64,000 bases of DNA from Glandiceps talaboti (Eukaryota; Hemichordata; Enteropneusta; Spengelidae), in assembly GCF_964340395.1 (NCBI RefSeq), contig NC_135570.1, positions 14,817,322-14,881,321 of the forward strand, given 5' to 3'. This document shows positions 1-13,110 of this stretch, piece after piece. Below the pieces are notes generated by a model. It worked only from the letters and a program-made list of their open reading frames with translations, did no database searches and was not told the origin of the DNA. The first letter of the stretch is position 1. Every line of letters starts with the position of its first letter. The translations under genes were made by a program, and so were the position numbers.

Positions 1-3000
1 ATGGGCATGTTTTAACTGTAACTCTTTGTATCGCTAGAGATGTGATTGGAGGCTGGCTAAAACTTTTGATATAATTGGCTGAGAAGTTAAGTAGCATTTT
101 GAAGCCATGTCTTGTCAGAACAATGAATGTGAGAACTGGACACAATGCAATGTACTGTCTCCCCGTGGAATTCACTGCATATATTTACAGCTGTGAGGCA
201 CCAGTTTACACCAGGAGTCATGTCAAAACCGTGATATAATTCGCTGGCTTTCAGAACGTGATATCTAGTGTAAGAACTTGTATGCATTTCAAAGTTGCAT
301 TGGTAAAACCAGGTATTTTGAGATTATGGTGTTCCTCTATTAGTTGTGGAGTGGGGTATTACCATGACAATCACAAAGCTTTGTTCACAAAGGCTAAATA
401 AATCAATGCATCTTTGTGTGTAGCGCAAATGGCGGAGTTGGGAGAGGGCCTATTAAACTGCAGACAGCTCGGTGCTAGGTCCATTTAGCTGGCACAAATG
501 TAGCCCCAAATGACGCTGTGAATGGAGTGCTATTAATGATTCATAGCCGAGTGTGTGTCTACATTATGCTGACTTTACTTGCCCATTGATATCACTCATT
601 CTATAAGATTCAAGGGTTTTGTCCAACAAAAAAAAAAAGTTCTCCGAACAAAAGTATGGAAACTTTGTTAGAAAACGTTGACGTGACAAAGTGTGTGGTA
701 CGACAGTATGATTGCGTTCACAATACTGGGCCTCGTCAGGAGAGTGTTAAAGTGATGTCGTCTGCCCCTGACTTGGAGTCAGTCATAATGATGAAAAATG
801 TAGCCTTTCGTCCATCTAGGCTTTGAAGACGAGGGAGACTAGAGAAACAAAGTGGTTGATGGACGACAGACTCGTAATTATGTCTTGAAAGGCATGGAAA
901 AAATAACTTCACACCTTCAAAGTCTCGAGTCCTTCCTCTAAGAGAATGGTGTAAATGCTAGTTAATAGGTAGGAGTTAGAAGATGCCTGAGTGTCTCCAA
1001 ATCCATTTCAACATCTACTCAAGCTTTTTTTTGTTGTTCTCCAGTAATTTGTGTCAAATAGATGTGGTGAAACTTTACTACCCCATAAACAAGACATCCT
1101 AGGTCCTCTAAGTACCGAACTCACCGTCGGATATCCTTAAGCTGACAAGAGACATTTTCTTTAGAAGAATTCCTGCTAAACCAACACAAACCAGAACTAT
1201 TAAAAACAATACTTGCTTAATGATGAAAGAAAACGGTCTATCATTCCAGTCCCACCATTACACAGAAAAACAAGTTTATGGCCGTACCTTGAATGCAGGT
1301 AAATTAACAGTCATAAAAATCAGAGACAGTTATTGTTTGCTGGCTCCCACCATTGTGAGGAAAACCAACAAAGTACGATAAGTAATCGTCTAAGAGAAGC
1401 TGATGATTGTGTGCCACCCAGAAACACAAGAAAAGTGTTTTTTAGCCAGCTTTTAAATGCAACTCTTGTCTACTACAAGTAATGTACTTTCTTCGTGAAG
1501 TATGCGTTAGTATAAAGCCTCACGTAAATCAATCTGTTCACATTTTATATATACAGTGTCAGTTTTGAAGCAGTGGTGTCACAGAAACACGTCTCTTTTT
1601 AGAATAAAACTTGTACACAAGATGTTGTGTGTCGATATAATGGCAAAGGTGGATAATCTTTTCTCTGATCTCGGTAAACAGTGCAAGTGAAGTGCTTAGC
1701 TGTTGATGTATTTACAATCCCACACATACTGGAATATGAATCTCTAAGCTGATAATGTCATCTGTTTGTGAATTTTGTCCTCCAGAAAACAATTTCAAAT
1801 CTGATGCACATATTATCACTGTTGGTTTGTCGTTAAATAGTGTCACCAAAACACCAAAAAAAAATGGTATTTGATTTCCTGAAGTAAAATCAGTGAGAAG
1901 AACATTACAAACAAATTCTACTTTATCTCATTCTCCAATGTATTCATGACCTGTAGTTGTTGTTTGTAATTCAGAACAAAAAAAAAAAATGGCAGCAATT
2001 TCCAACTGGTAGCACTGAAAGCTGGCTTTATCAATAATGATAATAAACACATGTATTATGAATAGGAAATAGTAATTCAGCTGTGAGAGGTAGGTTATTT
2101 AGTGATCTGAACCTCCAAACCTCCAAAGCTGCTTGTGGCTAAAATTGACAAGAATTCAAGCTACCCTGGCATATCACATATATATCCCACGCGTCCTTGA
2201 GTTTAATGTCATCTTCTTTCTCCAGGTAATGTAGCATGCAAGGAAGGGAAAGAAATTGTAAGGGTTTTGCCTGGGTCAGATATTAAGCCATGCATGGTAG
2301 TAGAGCAATCTAAGAGTAAGGGATAATTGAGGCATGTTATTTTATCGGAATCTTGTGGAGCTGGGAGATGTTCATAAGGATCTTATCCAAGCTTATGGAT
2401 GATTGCCCCTAGTGACGCGTGCAAAAAAAGAAGGAAGTAGGGAAGAAGCTTACAAGCATGTCAAGTTTTTATGACTGGTTTATTCATTAAATGTTGCACA
2501 CTGATGAGCAGTTGGCTTTATCAACCACTTAGGTAATGGATGCATGATAGGAATCATCTGTGTGATTGGCAAAGATTGAGTTCTATAGAGAGTCTTGTGA
2601 TCAATACTAGCCAGCCATTATCAGTAAGCTGGGATAAGCTAGTTATTTTTAGTCCCCTTCATCTACAGAAACATTTGAGTGTTGTCCCACTCGATACTGT
2701 GGTTCTCAGCATATAGAGGGTCATTTTCCCATCATCGATATCCATTTGTCTGGAATCCATCGCTATTTGACAAATACCAGAGGACTGAAGCGATGATGAA
2801 CATCCATTTCCTCCGAGCACAAAACGCCAGGAAGGACATTAAACTGAAAAGCAGACAGAACGGCTTTTACCTGAGATAACACACTGTTTGTTTAAACCTC
2901 ATAATGCCATGGAAAGCCTGCAATTTTCGTTGCTTTATGCAGCAGACGCCTATTAAAGTTTTTTTTTGTGTGTGTGGCATACTTGGTAGACAACAACAGT

Positions 3001-6000
3001 AGTTTGAGATAGTACCTGCCAATGTTAAGCCAACCTAAGATTTGTACAGTACAAACTGTCAAGGCATACATCTTTGGTGTTGAAACGTCTTACCACAAAT
3101 GGAGGAGTCTTTGAAAGCACCTTGTCAATAAAGTGACATAATTACAGCAGTTCTCTGCGGTATTGTTATGTTCATCATTAATGCGACAGAGATTTAAGTT
3201 GAGGCCGTGTCCACTCCAAGGTAGCACACACGCGATAGAATCTGTCAAGAGGTCTGCATCTCTCTCTAAGTGCATGTCACTGCTATGTCAGATTGTTGTC
3301 CCCGTGGTGAGGGTTTCACCTTTCTAAATTCTAACAGAAACAGTGATGAATGTGATTTTGTTTGTTCAATCTTTTAATTATAGCCAGTCAGGAGATACGT
3401 CCACCTTTACCTCATCCATCAACTGTTCTGGTCACCCTCAGACAAGGCATCTTGCTTCTTACACAGCAGGTGGTACAATTCGTGCCACAAGTTCACACAA
3501 GATTTTACACAGATTTACTCTCCTTTTTTTTTTCACAAATTATCACTTCGGTGTTAAACATTTCATGATTGCTCTTTTAACTCGATCACAGGTTCTAGTA
3601 ATTCAAACTTATTTTTCTATGAATAACTCAAAAAGAAAGTCAATTACACCAAAAGGAAGTTAATTTGTAGCAGTATGAGGGCAACATCTGGGAGGTCCCA
3701 TATGAGCTAATAATTTGTCGTACTATTATTCAGCATAACCTTGATGCAAGACAATTTGTCATTCACATGAAAAAAAAAAGTTTGTAATATCGAATTGTTG
3801 GTAATAGAAAATCAAGTCAAAGGTGTATTAATTGTGTTTTCAGACTCACTGGTTGATGACTTAAAGTACAATAAAAAAGGTGTCAGTTTGAGGAATGATG
3901 CCCATGATATGTCTTTAGTGTTAAAGAGGAATCAAATGTCCAAATATGTCTGAAATTGACAATCACGTTGCACACACAGGACTCCAGAAGCAGACAGTTT
4001 TAATTGCACCTTTTTTTCTGGCAGTCATCAATGTAAATAAGATTAAAGCTTGTCTGGGTCGGACTCTAGCTCAATTGGTTCAATAGCTAAAGACAATAGA
4101 ACACATATATCACTAGAATTATAATTTGATGGAATATTCAAAATAAACTTTAAAAGGATTAGAGCTGCATCATAATTCATTAATGAGAATATCGCCATCA
4201 ATTTAATAACATTTTCTCAATGAGAAGGGTTGCGATATCTATCATCAACATTGATGTTTTACGATTCTGAAACCTTTTTTCCTTTAGGCACCACTTTTCC
4301 GATTTCAGTGATACCGTAGCCGACAGTTATTTCATTCTAAGGCAGCTGATACAGGTTCTCAATCAATAGAATCGTATGGATCTAGTAAACAGGCTGTGTC
4401 AACACGACTCAACGATATATTCATGCATCTTAATTATCACTCAACGTAGGAATTTTGTCACTGCATTTCCAACGCTAGGTTTAAAAGCCTAATAACAAAT
4501 ATTGATAAATTCACATGAAAATTTATAGTTTTACATAAATTTAGGGTGTATCAACACAACTTGCAGATATTTTCATACATCTTAATTATTGTCAATGAAA
4601 AGAATTTTGAATTACTGCATTGAACATTTAAGTACCCAGTAACAAATGGGGAAAAATTCTGACAAAAATTGAAATTTTTCCCAAATTTTGAATATATTTT
4701 GCTTGGAAATGTAGTTAAAATCTAGGGTAGTTTGCATATTTCAAATCAGGTGATCACATTCTCTTCATAGGTTGATGTTTCATAATTGTCAGTCGCCAGA
4801 AATTTTTGACACAAATTGCCAGGATTTATTAAGAATATTATCAAGGAATTGACATTTTTGTTTTGGCATTAAGTGTGAGAAGAAAACCGTGTTAATGTGT
4901 GGCATATTTATCATGATGTTTGAAAATGTAGTTCGCAACTTTTTCAGCTCAAAATATTGGAATAAAATAGAGTGAAGAGGAATCAGTGTATGTTTACTGC
5001 ATACTGTTAAACGTTTCGATTTGAAATGTTGGTGAGTTCGTGTTTTAGAATGTTTGCAAGGACAAAGCCACTCTACTGTTAAATCTTTAAAATCCCATTA
5101 CCTGTTTGTTTAGTTGATAGATGTTGTATGTTTTGGAGTGTCTGTCTGTGTGCACACTATTGACTCATGTCTTGACAATTTTTGTATAACTAAGACCTGA
5201 GCAGTCACATACCCCAGGTGCCATAGGCTGTTTGTGTGGCCTTCAGCCTGGTTTACATTGACAAAAAAAAGAGCCAAGTCTGGCCTGATAAGAGGCGGTT
5301 ATTGCTTCACACTGCTAGTACAGTCACATCCAAATATCTAAACATAAAAAGTACAGACATGGAGATTTTGTTAGATATCATATCTGCTACCTCCAATGAA
5401 ATTATGCCACAATTTTGTAGATTTGCATACTTGATAAAAAATTACATGGCATCTGGCAATGACATGATTCCTTTGTAAACATGGGCAAAAGTGAAGCGTT
5501 TATCTGAGGGACATAATGTCGGACATAAACAGGAATTTTATGAGAAGTTGAAAGAATTGGAATGTAAATGGTCTAAAAAATTGGTACATTATCAATTGGT
5601 AGACTAGATAACGTAGGTCTAATGTGACATAGTGTGTACCATCACTCTCCGATTGTTATTTCATTTAGATAAATGGGATGGTATGTCTGTGCTGGTGTAG
5701 ACTAAAGAGAGTCCAGAACTGAAGGAGGGTTAGACATGCCTGAAAACAAAGAGATTTTATTCGGATCACTTGGTTAAGCTAAAGATATGTGTATAGTGGT
5801 TAGGTAGATAAAAAAAATTTCTTTCACTCGGAGGAAAAGGGAATAATTGTTCAGATAGTGTACAAGTAAATAGGAACAAGAAAACTTAACAGTGTGTAGG
5901 ATTTTGTGGTTTTTTGAACCCTGAAAACAGAGAAGGGAATTGTATATAGATGACACCCCTTTCTGTTCATAGGAGAGTTGTTTTTAGGTTTAAGGAGAAA

Positions 6001-7142
6001 TGCATGATTTTTCCAAGCCTTGAGTTTTTTAGAACCCTAGTAGAAAAAAGTTCTGCGTTACATAGTTTTTCTACTCATGCTTCTTTTTTGAGAGAGGTTT
6101 AAGAACCTTTGGAATAGAGCGGAATAAGTCTGGTGAAGTTGATTAAGTGTGCTATATCTTTAACTGATGAAATGTTGTGATTGTACTGCTTGTATTTTTC
6201 TCTTTTTTTTTAAAAAGGAGAAAAAAAACGTTGGATAAAATTAGTTGTAATGAAAAGATAAAAACTGAGGAAATTGCTTCAATTGATATCATTTTTAAGA
6301 AACAAAAAAACAGCCTAAGTACTATTCAATGAACTCAAAATAGTCTGACTTTGGAGAAAGGGAGGAATTAGCCTAGAATGAGAACTGTCGCCACTCGTAT
6401 GGATAGATGGATTCGGGGTTTTCAGCTAAAGCTTCAGACATGTGGAACTTTTGAAATCGCGCACACAGGGGAACAGGATGAGTTGAATATAACTCATCAA
6501 TCAAACAACCGCAAAATTGCAGTTAGTGACTTTGTGTTTCATTGCCTCTAATATACAGGTAAGGTAGTTTCTAATTGCGAAAGTAAATAGACACATAGTG
6601 TGTTTCTAACTGTCTGCGGGACACAGGAAATGGAAACCTACAGTGCAAGGGGACAGGTGGCTAGAAATGATCAATACAGGTTACAGCAATAGGTCAACAT
6701 GAATGAAGTGAAATTGAAAATGTCACCGCTGCTAAACTTGGGCATAAACAAAAAACTATAAACACAGATGTTGCTGGGAGCTCTATAGGAAGGCCATTAT
6801 TTAGTAATTTGCAAGATTTGTAATAAACATTTTTATTGGGAGCGAGTGGACAGAAAAATGAAAGTGACATCCACCATTTTGTCTCTTTATGCCAATCTAC
6901 CACTCCTAAAGCTTTCATGCGTACGACAGATGTATGTGACAAATTTTTGTCAATATTTTGGTAACACACAATTTTAGGTCGCGCATGTTTTTTTTACCAG
7001 ATTTTCTTTGTGATAACTTTCTGAGATGCATGTGATAATTTTCCTGACATTTTTCCTTCACAAAAACAGTTTATTTTTTCTTTGAAGGAAAATTCATAGC
7101 AGCCATTTTGAATGACTGACAGATTAAAATATTATAAAAGTT
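1..7142. other. Non-coding sequence, no exon recognised
   Basis: AT-rich unique-looking sequence with short homopolymers. The longest open frames are about 100 codons, show no family resemblance and lack coding bias. It could be UNC5 first intron or intergenic. TAGCTCAATTGG near 4068 matches a tRNA A box but has no B box or cloverleaf downstream. Confidence 0.6.
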
Positions 7143-7450
7143 GAAGTGGCCATATGGATGAGGATTGGTATTTATTTAGGATTTTTAATTTATGTAATAT
7201 TTTTATCATGGCTTCCTAGTTGAAAAATCAATGTGAAACAACATTGACAAAGTCTGTGTTTACAACTTAATACATTGCTTTAAAATGTGTTATTGTACGT
7301 ACAGTCTTTTGCAATGTATTGAGTTACAAACAAGGAAAGACCTGGTATATGTTGTTTCACATTGATTTTTCAAGTAGGAAGCCATGATAAAATTGTTTTA
7401 TAAATTCAAAATTCAAAATAAATACCCAATCCTCATCGATATGGCCACTT
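7143..7450. mobile_element. Long hairpin (MITE-like) element
   Basis: The arms at 7143-7244 and 7349-7450 are reverse complements. The inner 44 bases (7201-7244 against 7349-7392) have a single mismatch, and outer parts share GAAGTGGCCATAT and GATGAGGATTGG. The ~104-base centre is itself partly inverted (AATACATTGC against GCAATGTATT). No reading frame. Target-site duplications were not clear. Confidence 0.8.
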
Positions 7451-10400
7451 TAATAAGGGCAAACAAAGCAGGTAAAGGCGTGTACATAAAAACTAAAAAT
7501 ACTGCTCAGACAAATACAGAAGTGAAGTCCCTTTTGTATCTGTTTTCCTGCTTTCCCTCATCAAATACAATTGGGTGTTCCAAGCTTAGTAAGATGTTGC
7601 GAATGAAATTTAGACTATGTTGTTGAATTTTTCATCACAAATTGAAAATTTTTGAGAAACAAAAGCTCATTTTGGATTGAATAAGTTAGATTTTGATAAC
7701 TAATGATTGGGTATCAAACTGAGGACTAAAAAGATGCTATCAAAATGTTGTTTTTCGAAACTAATATTTTTTCAAAAATTATTTTTTCAAGTTTTGTGGA
7801 TAATTGATCAGTAAGCATGCAAAGTGAATGAAATTGAGAAAACAATAAATCTTTTAAAGAAAATAAGATTTATTTGTCCCCATCATTTATCAAAGTAAAT
7901 AATGCGTTATTAGTTCAGCTTTTATTTGATTAGAATGTATTACCGTTGGATTTGTGAGATATATATTTACTACGCCACTTCACATTTTCATGGGCTTTCA
8001 TCAAATTTTATGTGCCCTTAATAAACTATAATATTCATTTTTATTAGCACTTAAATTTGTTCTGATTGTACCATTGTACTGGATGGATCATCCTAGCCTA
8101 AGCGGCTGAATCTCTGTCGCCAAGATGATGAGCTTTGTCTGAGACGACTAGTGATTTGGCATCATCTCAGGAGAATCTATCCTTTGTCCTGGATGTAATT
8201 ACCCAAGTGTATAATTTTCCCCTTGCCATTGAAATTCAGCATTAGTTTGTTCCCACTGATTCCTATCTCTGCACCTATCTTGTCTCTCATTGGAATACCC
8301 TTTGCATTCGTTTCAAAGAAACATCTGTCGCTTTTTTTTGGATAGGGCAACTGATGCGGGACGCGACAAAAAGCGGTCTGTACACAAGAGCATTTTTCAT
8401 GAAATTAGAAGGTTGCAGTGAGTAATGCACTGATTCCTGTACATAACACTGCTTAAGGTTGAACTGATTTGGTACTTGTGGTGTAATTATTTCGGTATAA
8501 AAAATATATTTTGTATATGTTTTTTTGCCTGATGCCAACCCAGCGATACACCTGAAATGCTTTGTATAATTCGAGAGAAGGCACTTCTTTTTTGTTACCA
8601 TTGTGTAGTATTGTTTACATTCTGTGATTAAGTTGCCCTTGAGCTGCAGTCAGTCATGTTGTTCAGAAACTAGAAATTGTCATAAGATTTTAAACTGTCT
8701 CACCAAATTTGCGACTACAGAATTTTCTCGTGTGAAATTTTTCTCGAAGCAGAAGAGAAAGTGGAGGCCTGGCGAGGAAATTGCTTTACCATCAATTGTA
8801 GCAAAAAATTGTAAGTAAATGGGAATGCGTGTTATTTAGACATAACATGTTACTGTCTGTAACCAGGAAAATGGCGGTAGATGCTTGAACAATACCAATA
8901 AAGTGAATCAGAACAATAGATAGAGAGACGGAATGTTTAGTATCATGTCTTTGTTCCGTGGTCTTGTTTTGTGTATTTTGAACTGAGGTATCTGTCAGCG
9001 ACAAGGTTAATCACAGTTTGTTGTCAGAAACCTTTCAAGTAGAGCCAAAAATAGGAAACTAGTAAAGTAGAAACTGTGAATAATGCATCAGAATGTTCAT
9101 ATTTGATGTGCCTTGTTATATTTGTTTAACCCAGTGCTTATCTAACTCATTTCTAAGTAAATTTGATGACGGCTTCGTAATCAGTTCTTTGCCCATTTTC
9201 AGTTGCAAAAATTCTCTAAGGAGGATCTCTTTTCATTCGGCTTTTGTTCGGAAACTCATCTCTGGTGCCAGCCTCATTCTGAATTGTTCAATTAGCATCT
9301 AGATGAAAAGGAAAATCGTAAAATGATATAAATTTTTGATGAAAAAATGCGATAGTGGTAGCAGAGTAGGGGGACACATTGTCCCAAGTGAGTAAAGTCC
9401 TATTGTGCAGGATACGCTTAGACAGAATCAGGACTTAGAAAGTGTAATATTTGTCTACCAAAAATCTGATAGGCAGTCTGTAATTTTCACTTGTCTCCCA
9501 TTTGTGATAGTTATCTGTTGTGTTGAGAGTAGGTGTGTCCGCTACGTCTATTGTCATAGCGATACCTGTGTCTGAACCCACTAAAACTGATGATGATGTC
9601 ATGGTAGTCATATCGTATAAAAGCAACTTATTATTGCCTTTGTTCTCATTCATTGGTTCCTCTCACATATTCAGCACCTGTATCTGACACCTTATTTTGT
9701 GTGCCCCCATCAGAGCTTTTCCAATTTCCATGGCAACTACATCCATAGTTGAGAAGAGAATTGATGTAGATGCGCTTCATCTAATTGGTGATGATGGTAG
9801 TTGTACTCTGCAGGCCAGATATTATGCACCAGCTTCAGTTGTTAAGTCTTTGTCTTTACGCTCAATCACTCCAAGTTAGTCCTCAGCTTTCCTTTGTCGG
9901 CAGTCTTTTTTCGCAGAGCTTCCGCATGGTCGCCTCTCTTCCTGCCTTTCAACGATATTATTGTTCAATCGATTCGTATTCGCGTTCATTGATGGTTCTA
10001 CGCTGTACCTCCATAGAGAACACATGGGACAGATGTTAGGGGGGAGGGGCTGCCACCATACTGCTTCTAATTAGGAGAGGTTTGCTTCTTAAGTATAAGG
10101 AAAAAGCAATTCTTATAGTCCTTATTATTAGAAGCCTGTGGTAGGATTGAACCAAACGAGGCTGTGTGCAGTGCAAGAGGGCTGCCTTTAGTAACACACA
10201 CATGGTGAAAAGATACCGCTTTCCGATCACAATGAACTACTACAAACTATGTCGAGAGAAAGGGGGAATGAGAGAAAAGAATATGTAGATAACAGCAATG
10301 TGTACATAAACTTTCTGAAGTTTCAGGCAGCTGTTGAAAACAATTACTATTAGCATATGTTACATAATATCTCACAGATGCTGGGTTATGACCATTACTC

Positions 10401-11269
10401 CGGCCGGGTGAACTTTTCTCAACTTTTCAAACTCTCACTTTGATGTGTTTGTGGTTTTTCGCTATACCCAAATCCTTTGCCGGTCAGTTTTTAAGGGTGA
10501 TTTTTGTGTATTGTAGGGCCGCTAGGGTCTTGAATTAGGATTTTCTGGCATAGAAACCCTGTTAGTGTATTACGATCAATATGAACAATTTACATGTCAC
10601 CAGTTTACTCATCTCAAGTAATCATCCATATTATCTCAGTAGGGGACCAATTTTGTCTGTTGTCCGTTTTTTGGCTCTAATCCTGTCAGCCCTCTTTAGA
10701 AAGCATACACCTGGTGACTAGAAGGATAATTTCACCGCTGTGGCTATTGTTTGACCATCTTATTAGATTCATACAATTACAGTGTACATTCCGACCATTT
10801 CATTGCAAACCAAATTTTAATGAAAACTTACATGCTGTGGTCTTTGAAGGAGTCATCGGTAATTTGTACTTTAAGCATGGGCAGATTGTTTTTCAAGGTC
10901 TTTGCTCCATGATCTAACTTCAACAGAAAAGATGAGACAACATAGTGCCCGATTTGTTTGTCTCTCTCTCTCGTGCCATGCTAAGTAAACATTGTTACCA
11001 TTTGACCGCAACATTTTAAACCATGTAGATCTAAAAATGCTGAGAGCCTACATTTCAAAATGCATAATCCAGTGACAACGTAAACCATGTTCTGACCACA
11101 GGATGTTTTATTTCTTTAGAATTTGGGAAGTTTTGATTGTACGATACTAATGTCTAGTGAAGACTCTTAATTACAGGTACAGTTGTAGTCAGCATAGCAA
11201 TGTTCATTATACCAAGACGTGTGTAGCCAAGAAGCCAAATCTATCTTGCTCAATGTACTTGCAAACTAC
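7451..11269. other. Non-coding sequence
   Basis: No exon was recognised. A small imperfect hairpin lies at about 10050-10146 (CTTCTAATTAGGAGAG facing CCTTATTATTAGAAG). Confidence 0.6.
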
Positions 11270-11533
11270 ATTGGGTTTGGTGAAAATGACAAAACCTTTT
11301 GTCAACGTTAACTTTATTACTAATGTTTCAACCTTCCACAGGAGGTCTTCTTCAGGGTAGAGTAGTGTATAGTGCATGAAGCTAGTAAAAATTGACAGTG
11401 GAGAAGTTTTTTTTACTAGTTTCACAGACTACACTACTCTACCCTGAGGAAGACCTCCTGTGTGAGGTTGAAACGTTGGTTGGCAATAAAGTTTAACATA
11501 GACAAAAGGACTTGTCAGTTTTAGCAAACCCAC
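11270..11533. mobile_element. Foldback element with hammerhead-like core strings
   Basis: Left arm about 11270-11391, right arm about 11407-11533, nearly complementary throughout (for example ACTACTCTACCCTGAGGAAG on the right faces its complement on the left; AATAAAGTTAACGTTGACAA on the minus strand left arm matches the right). Each arm, read 5' to 3', has CTGANGA, a short hairpin GACCTC/GAGGTT, then GAAA. AATAAAG follows. Coding potential is nil. Confidence 0.75.
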
Positions 11534-12767
11534 TTTATCAAGTCCATGTTACCTAGCTGGCTCACTATTGTAGCTGGACTGAGTGTAGCTTCTGCAACAA
11601 ACTAAACTATATTGTCAAACCAGACAGCCAAGTTTACAGGCTAGTGTATGTGTGCATTTAATAACCACTGAACATGTTGAAGTTTTAGAAGTATACATGT
11701 AGGACTCGTAGAAGTTTTTGTGAATCTAGAAAGAGCTCAGTTGTGTTCAGAAAATTTGCATTCTCTTCTTGTAATGCAGTGATATCTTGCCACTAGTTCT
11801 TGAGGGACAGAGACTCTTGCATATCAGGCTCACAAACATGTAACAAAGCCAACAGTTTTGTTCGATTTTCCACTGGGCTGTTGATACTGCGGAAACACAT
11901 CGCCACGACAATCATATGTACATTATCTGGTCAGTGTAATTGAGGAATTGAACTGAGGTCTGCTCATCTCAGCTCATGCTAATGGGAGATGCTATCACCC
12001 ACTCACATTAAGAAGATCAGATCTGTCCTTGTGGACGTAAAAACAATGTTTAGTGATAACTTTATCTGGCTACTGCATCATCTTGGCTGTCTTGGGTGTC
12101 TAATTGAAGTGCTACAATCAATTTTCAGTTTGAAATATTACATTAACTGTCAATCACATCAGTGAATAGCCAATCAAAGCAAAGGAATTGAGATTTGCCC
12201 ACCCCTTTCTCTACATTCTGTGTGTCATTCATCCAATCACAGCAAAGAAAAAATGACTCCCTACATTGTTGAAAATTTTGTGCAAATGGTATGCAGAGCT
12301 GACAACTGTCTTTGTGAAATGATACATAGACACACACATACATGTACCATAGAGCTGGAATATCTTTAGTTTATTTTCCTAGATTCTAACGAGACAGTTT
12401 GGTGGTTATGTGCATAATACTCAGGATTATCATTTTTTTTAAAGATACGTATATTTTATTTTTTATGGTCATGATAACATGTCTGTTTAGTTCAAAACTT
12501 GCCTCATTGTCACTTGCAAGTGTCATACTTTTTTCAAATTTGATTTTACTGTTCCATTGAAGACAACTCACTGTGGAACATTTGTAAGTTTTGTAGAAAT
12601 TCTAATACATTTACAAACACTAAACAGGAACAGGAATAGATTACCCCTCCCAGTATTCAGTAGGCTACCTAACAGATGTAAAGACATACCCCCCCCCCCC
12701 CCCCCACTCCCATGCCCATTACTCAGTAGGCAATTTCAAGTTATCCATCATCTGCTAGTGATCAATG
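11534..12767. other. Non-coding sequence
   Basis: No exon was recognised. 11941-12000 read on the minus strand ends in GTTCAATTCC and may be a decayed tRNA-derived SINE. A poly-C tract is at about 12690-12706. Confidence 0.55.
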
Positions 12768-13110
12768 TATCTGATTGGCTAACAAATCCAGGTGTTGGCA
12801 GTCAAAGTAAGACTATCTAATTAGCTAACAAATCCAGGTGTTGGTTTATCTGATTGGCTAATAAATCCAGGTATTGGCTGTCAAAGTAAGACTTTATCTG
12901 GTTGGCTAATAAATCCAGGTGTTGGCTGTCAAAGTAACACTGTATCTGATTGGCTACTAAATCCAGGTGTTGGCTGTCAAAGTAAGACTATATCTGGTTG
13001 GCTAATAAATCCAGGTGCTGGCTGTCAAAGTAAGACTGTATCTGGTTGGCTAATAAATCCAGGTGTTGGCCGTCAAAGTAAGGGTAAAACTGGTTGGCTA
13101 ACAGGTGTTT
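12768..13110. repeat. 48-bp minisatellite with CCAAT-box-like units
   Basis: About seven units of TATCTGATTGGCTAATAAAT, then CCAGGTGTTGGCTGTCAAAG and TAAGACTG. Units with GATTGGCT (12773, 12852, 12948) contain an inverted CCAAT box; the others have GGTTGGCT. Confidence 0.93.

Noticed and set aside
4060-4110. tRNA-like A box (TAGCTCAATTGG)
   Set aside because: No B box, no cloverleaf and no acceptor-stem pairing within the expected distance.
11941-12000. tRNA-derived SINE on the minus strand
   Set aside because: GTTCAATTCC resembles a B box but the A-box part is poor and no tail or duplication is visible; possible but unsupported.
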